Shown: positions 1 to 6,240, counted from the stretch's first letter. The stretch: 9,324 nt of DNA from Bacteroidales bacterium (GCA_028701815.1 JAQVPY010000081.1:1-9324); one strand, 5' to 3'. Notes: generated by a model from the sequence alone, not told the origin. Made by a program: numbers and translations.

Positions 1-2135
1 CTAATGCCGGCGGCAGCCCTAATGAGATGCTTTTGTATTATAATCCTTCCTTTAACGGTATCTCCCGTTTGGTATCTCCTGCTATTGACCTGACAGGTGT
101 CAGTGAAGTGGTTTTTATGTTTAAACATTGTCTCGACAATTACAGCGGCTCACATACACTTGGTATCGCTACATCTTCCGATAATGGAACTACATGGAAC
201 AGCGGATGGAGCCAGTCGTATTCCAATGACGGAGTCTATACCGTGGCACAAACAATTACCACTGCCGACATGGGTAGCGCAAATGTACTTTTCTGTGTCT
301 ATTATCAAGGAAACAGCTATAATATCGATAACTGGTATTTTGATGATATTACAGTTTTTACACAAACAGACCTCGACCTTGGAATTACATCAATTAATGC
401 TCCGGCATTAATCGGTGCAGGAGATATCGTCGTTGATTTCAGCATTTATAATTATGGACTCAACGAAATTACACAGATTGAAGCTTCCTATCAATTTACC
501 GGTCACAGCTTGGTAACGGAAACATTTAATCTTAATCTGGCAACGCTGACTTCTACTTCTTTGCAATTTGCAGTACCGCAAAATTTACTGCCGGGGACTT
601 ATGACCTTACAGTTAATGTTTCTTTAGTTAATGGAACAGAAGATGACGACATAACCAATAACTCGAGTGAAATGACTGTTGGCGTAGCTTATGGCTCCGC
701 GCAGAACATTCCTATGATAGAACACTTCTCCAGCTCCACTTGCGGACCATGTGTGGCTGTTAACACGGCAATGCTGACTCTTACTAACAACAATCCGGGA
801 CATTATACATATACAAAATATCCTATGAGCTGGCCCGGCACGGGAGACCCGTATTATACTTCTGAAGGTGGAATAAGACGTAGCTATTACGGCGTTTCTG
901 CCGTTCCACAGACCTTCCTCGGCGGTCAGGACCAGGGCTATGCTGCTGTTTCTCAGGCGGCACTCAACTCACAGTATAACTCCCCTGCTTTCGCAGATGT
1001 TAGAGGCTCTTTTACTATGAACGGATCTACTATTAACATTAAAGCTGACGTTATGTCTTTTGTGGCAATGGAAAGCGCAGTGATCTATATCTCCGTTAAT
1101 GAAAAAACAACTACACAGAATACCGGTTCTAACGGAGAGACTTCCTTCCATCATATCATGATGAAGATGTTGCCGGATGCCAATGGTTCTACTGTTGCTT
1201 TCGATGCAGGTGAAATCGTCACGTTGGAATTTTCTTATGATATGTCTCAAACTCATGTTGAAGAACTCGACGACCTCGAAGTATCCGTCTGGTTGCAGAA
1301 TTATACTTCACAGGAAATTTTTAACAGCCATTTTATGTATGAATATACAGCAAACCATCCCGATGTACCGGTTAACGTTGTCCTGTCAGATAATGCAAAC
1401 GGTACGGCTACTCTTAGTTGGGATGCTCCTAACGACTATGTCGTTTCTTATGGCGTGCTCGCAAATGACGGTACTGAAGAAATTGTAAGTAATACTACTT
1501 TGTCTTATGATTTTAATTTCACCGGCGACTTTCTCATAGCACAAGTTTATGCTATTTATGCAGACGAACAGACTTCTGTTAATGTTCTCAGATCAATTGA
1601 CGCGCCTGTTGAATGCGATCCTATCACAAATCTTACCGGAGAACAGGTGTTTGCTAAGGGTGCCGACGATTATGTTGCTACCATCACTTTATCATGGGAT
1701 GCCCCGGCAACCAACCCGCAAAGCTATAATATCTATGCTGCCGGAGAACTCATCGGAAATACCACGGAAACAACCTATCAATTCGGTTATGAAGTTGCCG
1801 GAGATGATCCTGCAACAGTTAACGTATGCGTGACCGCTGTTTATGCAAGTTGCGAGTCGGATCAGACATGCGTGAATGTAAACGTTGTATATGTAGGTAT
1901 CGAAGAAATAACGGCAGACTATGCTGTTTATCCGAACCCTGCTGACGATATCGTTTATGTTAACGGCGAAAATATTTCTTCAATAATGATTTATAACAGC
2001 CTCGGACAAATGATTATGAAAGTCGATAACACGAACAGTGTCGTCACATCTTCATTGAAAGCAGGTATTTATTATTTCAACGTTGTTGCCAATAATGAAA
2101 CTGTAGCACGTCAGAAACTCGTTATTGCCAGATAA
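1..2135 (+). CDS. Secreted multidomain protein with Omp28/thioredoxin-like domain and T9SS sorting signal (5' partial)
   Basis: The frame is open to the left edge (first full codon 3-5), so signal peptide and true start lie outside; 710 residues are visible. Order: a beta-sandwich of the MAM/cleaved-adhesin kind (about 3-365, ending in a WYFDD motif); a CARDB-like Ig domain (about 370-690); an Omp28-like thioredoxin-fold domain (about 700-1340) with a CGPC active-site motif at 741-752 and a later cis-Pro-like VPQTF; two fibronectin type III domains (about 1350-1590 and 1615-1890, each with LSWDAP); and a type A T9SS C-terminal domain (YPNP at 1929-1940, ending in VARQKLVIAR). By family knowledge it would cross the outer membrane by type IX secretion and be released or anchored. 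The CGPC suggests thiol-disulfide chemistry or redox-sensitive folding; substrate unknown. Domain calls are by eye. A terminator follows directly. Confidence 0.88.
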   Translation, partial: NAGGSPNEMLLYYNPSFNGISRLVSPAIDLTGVSEVVFMFKHCLDNYSGSHTLGIATSSDNGTTWNSGWSQSYSNDGVYTVAQTITTADMGSANVLFCVYYQGNSYNIDNWYFDDITVFTQTDLDLGITSINAPALIGAGDIVVDFSIYNYGLNEITQIEASYQFTGHSLVTETFNLNLATLTSTSLQFAVPQNLLPGTYDLTVNVSLVNGTEDDDITNNSSEMTVGVAYGSAQNIPMIEHFSSSTCGPCVAVNTAMLTLTNNNPGHYTYTKYPMSWPGTGDPYYTSEGGIRRSYYGVSAVPQTFLGGQDQGYAAVSQAALNSQYNSPAFADVRGSFTMNGSTINIKADVMSFVAMESAVIYISVNEKTTTQNTGSNGETSFHHIMMKMLPDANGSTVAFDAGEIVTLEFSYDMSQTHVEELDDLEVSVWLQNYTSQEIFNSHFMYEYTANHPDVPVNVVLSDNANGTATLSWDAPNDYVVSYGVLANDGTEEIVSNTTLSYDFNFTGDFLIAQVYAIYADEQTSVNVLRSIDAPVECDPITNLTGEQVFAKGADDYVATITLSWDAPATNPQSYNIYAAGELIGNTTETTYQFGYEVAGDDPATVNVCVTAVYASCESDQTCVNVNVVYVGIEEITADYAVYPNPADDIVYVNGENISSIMIYNSLGQMIMKVDNTNSVVTSSLKAGIYYFNVVANNETVARQKLVIAR

Positions 2136-2153
2136 TATTATTTCCGTACGGAT

Positions 2154-2187
2154 AAAAAAAAAGGCATCTGATGATGCCTTTTTTTTA
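2154..2187. terminator. Bidirectional intrinsic terminator between convergent genes
   Basis: A run of nine A (2154-2162) precedes the stem GGCATC (2163-2168), loop TGAT (2169-2172) and GATGCC (2173-2178), followed by eight T (2179-2186). The A and T runs make it U-tailed on both strands. It lies 18 bases after the stop of the secreted-protein gene. It was probably the original shared terminator for that gene and the convergent cdaA before the element at 2210-2599 separated them. Confidence 0.88.
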
Positions 2188-2211
2188 TTTTGTTACCGAA
2201 GGGAAAAACTC
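2160..2211 (+). repeat. Left copy of 52-bp direct repeat (terminator plus duplicated cdaA 3' tail)
   Basis: This segment matches 2600-2651 with two mismatches, both in the hairpin loop (TGAT here, GGAA there). It contains the terminator stem and T run. Read on the minus strand it also holds a second copy of the end of cdaA (FFPSVTK and stop), detached from the gene. The match stops at 2211, right where the inverted-repeat element begins. Confidence 0.93.
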
Positions 2212-2222
2212 CTGACTTCGTC
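2210..2222 (+). repeat. Left terminal inverted repeat, 13 bp
   Basis: TCCTGACTTCGTC, the exact reverse complement of 2586-2598. Identity ends sharply on both sides, which marks the boundary of the element. Confidence 0.9.
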
Positions 2223-2350
2223 GTGAGGACACCCAAGATATAATACCGGCTTTGATAAGCTCAGCCACCAGCACCCCGTACTAACCGATGAGACTTCGGC
2301 AAGTCCATTCTTTGCTATAACGCTCCGGAATTCGGACATCCAAACCCTGA

Positions 2351-2367
2351 TTGCTGCAAAGCAGCAA
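2351..2367. other. Perfect 7-bp hairpin with AAA loop
   Basis: TTGCTGC (2351-2357), loop AAA, then GCAGCAA (2361-2367). It has no T tail, so it does not look like a terminator. It is one of three inverted repeats inside the 2210-2599 element. Confidence 0.75.
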
Positions 2368-2398
2368 TGCCGACCGCCTTGGCGTAGTGAACGTTAAG

Positions 2399-2483
2399 AA
2401 AAAGTACGTTGAAAGCGTTAAAAGCCAAAAGCTGTTTGAGCCGTAGGCGAGTTCTTTTGGCTTAGCTTGAAACGCACTTTTTT
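2399..2483. other. Long compound hairpin inside the element
   Basis: Outer arms 2399-2410 and 2471-2482 pair at 11 of 12 positions (one A/C mismatch at 2406/2475). A middle AAGC/GCTT helix pairs 2413-2416 with 2465-2468. An inner perfect 10-bp stem pairs AAGCCAAAAG (2422-2431) with CTTTTGGCTT (2454-2463). The apical loop holds GCC-GTA-GGC (2440-2448). The right arm ends in six T, so on the plus strand it could also terminate transcription weakly. Such long interrupted pairing is unlikely by chance and suggests a folded RNA or foldback DNA. Confidence 0.75.
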
Positions 2484-2515
2484 AGTGAACGAAGACGCAG
2501 CGAAAGACTTTTTTG

Positions 2516-2541
2516 TTACTTTTTTAGTCATAAAAAAGTAA
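2516..2541. other. Perfect 11-bp inverted repeat, AT-rich
   Basis: TTACTTTTTTA (2516-2526), loop GTCA (2527-2530), TAAAAAAGTAA (2531-2541): eleven uninterrupted pairs. Pairing is mostly A-T with no trailing T run, so it is not a typical terminator. It sits 44 bases inside the right terminal inverted repeat. Confidence 0.8.
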
Positions 2542-2585
2542 GATATATAAAAATTAATTCTTGACAAAATTGAATAAAAATAGGT

Positions 2586-2598
2586 GACGAAGTCAGGA
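2586..2598 (-). repeat. Right terminal inverted repeat, 13 bp
   Basis: GACGAAGTCAGGA, the exact reverse complement of 2210-2222. One base separates it from the right copy of the 52-bp direct repeat. Confidence 0.9.
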
Positions 2599-2599
2599 C

Positions 2600-2626
2600 A
2601 AAGGCATCGGAAGATGCCTTTTTTTT
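2600..2626 (+). terminator. Second terminator copy, at the cdaA stop codon
   Basis: Stem GGCATC (2603-2608), GNRA-type loop GGAA (2609-2612), GATGCC (2613-2618), then eight T (2619-2626) on the plus strand. On the minus strand, the direction of cdaA, the stem is followed by only TTT before G. This copy should therefore stop plus-strand transcripts better than cdaA transcripts. The A run present on the left side of the other copy is missing here, because the duplication starts at its inner end. Confidence 0.75.
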
Positions 2627-2651
2627 ATTTTGTTACCGAAGGGAAAAACTC
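2600..2651 (+). repeat. Right copy of 52-bp direct repeat (terminator plus real cdaA 3' end)
   Basis: Matches 2160-2211 except for two loop bases. This copy overlaps the true 3' end of cdaA (stop codon at 2625-2627), so the gene stays intact beside the element. Confidence 0.93.
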
Positions 2652-3425
2652 TTCCATTTTCAAGGATAATTCCGTCTGAGGAAGCCCCTTGAGAATCTTT
2701 CCGTCAACGACTAAGGAAACCTCTCCTCTCTGTTCCGAGACGACAATTACAACGGCATCAGTCTGCTCGGTGATTCCTAAAGCCGATCTGTGACGTAATC
2801 CGTATGATGTAGGAAGATCCTGACTTTGTGAAACGGGTAATATGCACCCTGCAGCCATAATTTTGTCCTTGGTGATTATCACAGCCCCGTCATGAAGAGG
2901 GGAGTTTTTAAAAAACAGATTGTCTAAGAGCCGTTCCGAGATGTCTCCATTAATAACCTGTCCTGTCGAAATAATCGACTCCAGCGCGTTTTCTCTTGTG
3001 ATCACAATAATCGCTCCGGTATATGTCCTTGCCAGATTGTATGCTGTTTTGATAACTACTGCGTAATTGTATTTCGGATCTTTTTCGTGTAATTTTCTGA
3101 AGAAGAAGTTTTTGCTGTCGCGACTTCTTGCCCGTATCGGTTTGCCTATTATCAGCAGAAACTCCCGTATCTCAGGTTGAAAAACCACGATAAGGGCAAT
3201 AAATCCTACGGAGATAAAAGCTCCGAGTATCTCACTCAGCATCTTCATTTGTAATACTTCCACCACTTTCCATAGTAGAAAAATCACTATTATTCCGAAG
3301 AAGATGTTGATGGCGGCAGTGCCGCGTAATAGACGGTATAATGCATATAATAGTAAGGCTACAGCAATGATGTCTATTATATCGACTATCTTTAAAGCGA
3401 TAAAACATATATTCAGTATGTCCAT
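2625..3425 (-). CDS. cdaA: Diadenylate cyclase CdaA (c-di-AMP synthase), membrane-bound
   Basis: The 266-residue protein has the CdaA layout: three N-terminal hydrophobic segments (about 13-31, 38-56, 64-83), a short linker, and a DAC catalytic domain (about 85-250). The diagnostic motifs are present: DGA (179-181, in SPLHDGAVII) and RHR (211-213, in GLRHRSALGITEQTDA). Family knowledge says the enzyme joins two ATP into cyclic di-AMP at the cytoplasmic face of the inner membrane, a messenger for osmotic, potassium and envelope balance. Length is normal. No cdaR/ybbR or glmM partner lies beside it, unlike in Firmicutes. It follows folP on the same strand with a 75-bp AT-rich gap, so the two may be cotranscribed, although a possible separate promoter is visible. 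Its last codons and downstream hairpin are duplicated at 2160-2211. Confidence 0.95.
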   Translation of the reverse strand: MDILNICFIALKIVDIIDIIAVALLLYALYRLLRGTAAINIFFGIIVIFLLWKVVEVLQMKMLSEILGAFISVGFIALIVVFQPEIREFLLIIGKPIRARSRDSKNFFFRKLHEKDPKYNYAVVIKTAYNLARTYTGAIIVITRENALESIISTGQVINGDISERLLDNLFFKNSPLHDGAVIITKDKIMAAGCILPVSQSQDLPTSYGLRHRSALGITEQTDAVVIVVSEQRGEVSLVVDGKILKGLPQTELSLKMEEFFPSVTK

Positions 3426-3444
3426 GTTTTTTTTATATAAAAGA

Positions 3445-3452
3445 CAAAGATA
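3445..3452 (-). promoter_or_regulatory. Possible Bacteroidota -7 element upstream of cdaA
   Basis: On the minus strand the bases read TATCTTTG, an exact match to the TAnnTTTG -7 consensus, 19 bases before the cdaA start. No clear -33 TTTG is found at the expected distance. It may give cdaA transcription independent of folP, with a very short leader. Confidence 0.38.
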
Positions 3453-3500
3453 AATATTTTATTTATATGCGAGCGTTTTATATTTGTTTTTATTTGTTAG

Positions 3501-4325
3501 TTACTTGTCGACTGTATCCACTATTGCTTCGCAGATAGTACGGGCTTCCATGGCAGGAATAATGTCGTGTACGCGAAGGATGTCGGCGCCCTGCATTATT
3601 GCAATTGTATTTAAGACCGTTGTGCCGTTGAGAGCTTGGTCGGGAGAGCAGTCGAGTAGTCTGAATATCATAGATTTTCTTGATATTCCGACGAGAAGGG
3701 GATAGTTCCATTGCTTGAAGGCTTTTAAATTAGCCATCACCTTGTAATTGTCTTCCATGGATTTGCTGAAACCGAACCCCGGGTCAATTATGATCCCTTC
3801 GATTCCAAAAGAGTTCAATAATTTAATTTTGGATTCAAAGAATTCGCACATTTCATCTATTATGTCTCCGTATATATGAGGCTGCATTATGCCGTTTTTA
3901 TCGCAGTAGGAGTGAGTTAACACGTACCGGGTTTTGTGCTTTGCTACTATTTCAAACATCTTTTCGCCTTCGATGCCACCGGATATGTCGTTGATAATGT
4001 CGCATCTGCTGTCGCAAGCGGCTTCGGCAATGGAATGTCTGAAAGTGTCAACCGATAGAATCGTATCAGGTGAAAATTTGCGCATGAGTTTAATGGCACC
4101 TATTACCCGATCGTATTCTTCCTTTTCTGAAACCGGAGTACATCCGGGACGGGTCGACATTCCTCCGAGATCGATGATGTCTGCGCCGTCTGTTAACATC
4201 TGCTTTATACGGCCGGAGATATCACTATCGTTGTGGCAGCGGCTATAAGGATAAAAAGAGTCGGGAGTGATGTTTATAATGCCCATTATGTCGCAACGGT
4301 GTCTGATGTCGAAAAGTGTATCCAT
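3501..4325 (-). CDS. folP: Dihydropteroate synthase
   Basis: A 274-residue TIM-barrel enzyme that condenses p-aminobenzoate with hydroxymethyl-dihydropterin diphosphate in cytoplasmic folate synthesis; it is the sulfonamide target. Visible family motifs: MGIINITPDSFYP (14-26), IDLGGMSTRPG (51-61), SVDTF (91-95), ND-SGG (112-117), IIDPGFGFSKS (179-189), GISRKS (213-218) and LRVHD (250-254). The N-terminus before the first barrel strand is short, but the ATG at 4325 leaves a complete barrel. The loop usually read as LMHM-G-P is YVLTHSYCDKNG here (134-145): the His is kept and the Met is not. It is the first gene of a minus-strand pair with cdaA and divergent from the DUF1599 gene across a 105-bp AT-rich spacer. 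Confidence 0.96.
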   Translation of the reverse strand: MDTLFDIRHRCDIMGIINITPDSFYPYSRCHNDSDISGRIKQMLTDGADIIDLGGMSTRPGCTPVSEKEEYDRVIGAIKLMRKFSPDTILSVDTFRHSIAEAACDSRCDIINDISGGIEGEKMFEIVAKHKTRYVLTHSYCDKNGIMQPHIYGDIIDEMCEFFESKIKLLNSFGIEGIIIDPGFGFSKSMEDNYKVMANLKAFKQWNYPLLVGISRKSMIFRLLDCSPDQALNGTTVLNTIAIMQGADILRVHDIIPAMEARTICEAIVDTVDK

Positions 4326-4372
4326 ATTCGTTGAAAAATCGTTAAAAATCAGAAATTAAAAGAAAAATGTAT

Positions 4373-4380
4373 TATCTTTA
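4373..4380 (+). promoter_or_regulatory. Weak candidate -7 element for the DUF1599-tpiA-prmA cluster
   Basis: TATCTTTA matches TAnnTTTG at all but the last base, 50 bases before the ATG at 4431. No -33 TTTG is visible upstream. It lies in the 105-bp AT-rich divergent spacer (4326-4430), which must hold promoters for both directions; I see no clear folP promoter on the other strand. Confidence 0.28.
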
Positions 4381-4430
4381 CAAATTGTAATTAGAAAAAC
4401 AATAAATAAATTTATTAATTGTATATCAAT

Positions 4431-4991
4431 ATGATACCGGATACTTTACAAGAGTATGATGCTGCTGTGGCAAAATGCAGGTCAATATTTACCGCGAAGA
4501 TGAATGATTATGGTTGCGCGTGGAGGATTCTCCGCCCGTCTTCGCTTACCGACCAGATTTATATCAAAGCCAACCGCATACGCTCAATCCAATGCAAAGG
4601 TAATAAAAAAGTTGATGAAGGCGAAGAAAATGAATTTATAGGCATAGTTAATTATTCTGTGATGGCACTGATTCAACTCGAAAAGGGCTTTGAAGAAGGC
4701 GATTCACTTCCCCAAGAAGAGATAGCAGCACTTTATGAACAGTATATTCTGAATGCGCGCTCGCTGATGGAAAATAAAAACCACGACTATGATGAGGCAT
4801 GGAGAAATATGAGAATAAGTTCAATAGATGATATCATACTTATGAAGCTTTTGCGAGTGAAACAGATCGAAGATCATCACGGTAAGACCCTTATCTCAGA
4901 AGGGGTAGACGCAAATTATTATGATATAATTAACTATGCAATTTTCGCATTAATTTTACTAAATGAACAATCGAATGAAACGATACGGTAA
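4431..4991 (+). CDS. Tandem DUF1599 (nucleotide modification associated domain 1) protein
   Basis: The 186-residue protein is two copies of one alpha-helical domain: about 6-88 and 97-180. Both share the pattern K--DY--AWR--R-SS--D-I--K--R---I, then VDEGEE or SEGVD, then an NY---ALI-L helix, so this is an internal duplication. I recognise the domain as DUF1599 (PF07659), which comparative work linked to nucleotide modification; the biochemical role is unproven and may involve binding or hydrolysis of a nucleotide. The start is set at ATG 4431. A TTG at 4419 would add four residues (MYIN) without conserved content. The stop overlaps the next gene by 29 bases, which implies translational coupling. 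No signal peptide or membrane segment, so it should be cytoplasmic. Confidence 0.88.
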   Translation: MIPDTLQEYDAAVAKCRSIFTAKMNDYGCAWRILRPSSLTDQIYIKANRIRSIQCKGNKKVDEGEENEFIGIVNYSVMALIQLEKGFEEGDSLPQEEIAALYEQYILNARSLMENKNHDYDEAWRNMRISSIDDIILMKLLRVKQIEDHHGKTLISEGVDANYYDIINYAIFALILLNEQSNETIR

Positions 4992-6240
4992 CAAAAACGA
5001 TATGCCTGCTTTTGTGGCAGTGTTGCTCCTTCTTCTTATTATCGGCTCTGCGGTAGCCATATATTTTATTAAAGATTTTTCGAAGATATTCCTGCTGACA
5101 TATCTGGTTCCGCTGATTATTATTTTTGCCTATATCGGTAGAATTCCTAAAACCCTCGGCGGTATTTCCCGTACTCTGTTGGGCGCGCTGTTTGTCTTTT
5201 CAGGCTTTGTCAAAGGGGTGGACCCGTTGGGCTTCTCCTATAAAGTAGAGGATTATCTCGTGGCTTATAATATGCCGTGGTTTTTGAATATGGCTCTCGC
5301 CCTCGCAGTCCTTGCATGCCTCGTGGAATTTATTACAGGAATTATGCTTCTTTTTAACATAAAGGTAAAAATTTCACTCTCAATAGCAACTTTGATGATG
5401 ATCGGTTTTACAGTTCTTACGTTGATTGATGCACTGACAAATAAGGTCCCCGACTGCGGATGTTTCGGCGAAGCTGTCAAACTGAGCAACTGGCAGACTT
5501 TATACAAAAATCTTACCCTCGACCTGTTGGTGCTCGTCACCTGGCTCGCCGTGAAAAAGATGAAACCCACATTTTATTCCGGTGCGGAGTGGGGAATCAC
5601 CTGTGTTACAGCCGTTGTGTTCGTCGGCTTCCAACTGTATAATATTGCCTTTTTGCCGGTTATAGACTTCCGCGACTGGAAAGTCGGCAATAAAATGACT
5701 CTCGATAATCCGGAACCGGTGGAATATTTCGTGGAATATGTCAATAACGAAACCGGCGAAATCATTTCTATGCGTAGCGATGAGATCCCTTACGACAGTA
5801 CCGAATGGATGACACAATGGTCGTTTAAAGATCAAAAGATCGTTGATAATAACAAATACCCGCATAACCTTATGCTCTTTTCCGCTAACGGCTCCGATGA
5901 GACGGCTTATGTACTCGGATTGAAATCTCTGAATATTCTTATCGTGTCAACCTATATCGAAGAAATGAATATGAAACACCTGCCTCAAATAAAGAAACTT
6001 ATCGCATATTGTATTGACAATGGCTATGAAGTCTCTTTTATCACTTCTTCCGATTATGAAACCTACGAAGCTTTCGCTGCGGAAAACGATATCGACGCTG
6101 TCTTTTATAACGCCGATGATATCGAATTAAAATCCATGATACGCTCAAATCCTGGCATCATCGCTATGGAAAACGGCGTGGTTATGGGGAAATGGTCGCA
6201 TAACCGAGTGCCAGGGAAGTTAGTGGTTAGTGGTAAGTGA
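4963..6240 (+). CDS. BT_3928-like DoxX/MauE-type membrane protein with C-terminal thioredoxin-like domain
   Basis: A 425-residue protein. About seven hydrophobic segments (15-36, 41-59, 67-85, 107-131, 136-156, 181-198, 209-227) are followed by a soluble part (232-425), probably extracytoplasmic. The core (67-198) resembles DoxX/MauE redox-associated membrane proteins, with the FSGFVKGVDPLG stretch and a PDCGCFGEAVKLSNWQT loop holding Cys165 and Cys167. The tail (about 322-418) looks like a thioredoxin fold (ILIVSTYIEEMN, then a GIIAMENGVVMGKW strand pair) without a CxxC at the usual place. The first two segments look like an extension relative to DoxX-type proteins. ATG 4963 overlaps the previous gene; Met5 (4975) and Met14 (5002) are alternatives. 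The final residues (KLVVSGK) are encoded by a short DNA repeat. An electron-transfer or envelope redox role is inferred only. Confidence 0.85.
   Translation: MNNRMKRYGNKNDMPAFVAVLLLLLIIGSAVAIYFIKDFSKIFLLTYLVPLIIIFAYIGRIPKTLGGISRTLLGALFVFSGFVKGVDPLGFSYKVEDYLVAYNMPWFLNMALALAVLACLVEFITGIMLLFNIKVKISLSIATLMMIGFTVLTLIDALTNKVPDCGCFGEAVKLSNWQTLYKNLTLDLLVLVTWLAVKKMKPTFYSGAEWGITCVTAVVFVGFQLYNIAFLPVIDFRDWKVGNKMTLDNPEPVEYFVEYVNNETGEIISMRSDEIPYDSTEWMTQWSFKDQKIVDNNKYPHNLMLFSANGSDETAYVLGLKSLNILIVSTYIEEMNMKHLPQIKKLIAYCIDNGYEVSFITSSDYETYEAFAAENDIDAVFYNADDIELKSMIRSNPGIIAMENGVVMGKWSHNRVPGKLVVSGK

Larger units (their letters stand above)
2210..2599. mobile_element. Unrecognised ~390-bp element with perfect 13-bp terminal inverted repeats (MITE-like or repeat-family unit)
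   Basis: The segment is bounded by TCCTGACTTCGTC (2210-2222) and its exact reverse complement (2586-2598). The 52-bp direct repeats 2160-2211 and 2600-2651 abut it, overlapping the left end by two bases and lying one base beyond the right inverted repeat. It contains no transposase or convincing gene, but holds three strong hairpins (2351-2367, 2399-2483, 2516-2541) and a repeated TAGTGAACG (2385-2393 and 2483-2491). A minus-strand ORF of 48 codons (2339 down to 2193) crosses the left inverted repeat into the duplicated cdaA tail and is probably spurious. The right fifth is strongly AT-rich, unlike the rest. The structure suggests a non-autonomous mobile element or dispersed intergenic repeat; movement is inferred, since no second copy is in the window. 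Alternatives are a structured RNA locus or the remnant of an integrated element. Confidence 0.6.

Noticed and set aside
2210..2222. Inverted repeats as ends of a complete insertion sequence
   Set aside because: There is no transposase reading frame in the 390 bp; it can only be a non-autonomous element, if mobile at all.
2381..2491. TAGTGAACG repeated at 2385 and 2483 as a CRISPR-like or iteron array
   Set aside because: Only two copies of nine bases, unevenly placed within a hairpin region; no array, cas or replication gene nearby.
2561..2566. TTGACA as a sigma70-type -35 box on the plus strand
   Set aside because: No -10-like sequence at 16-18 bases, and Bacteroidota housekeeping promoters use a different consensus.
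4419..4430. TTG start for the DUF1599 gene, four codons before ATG 4431
   Set aside because: It adds only MYIN in AT-rich spacer sequence; the ATG is the simpler start and the domain begins just after it.
5265..5865. Minus-strand frames opposite the DoxX-like gene
   Set aside because: The plus-strand frame has coherent membrane segments and family motifs; the antisense frames do not.
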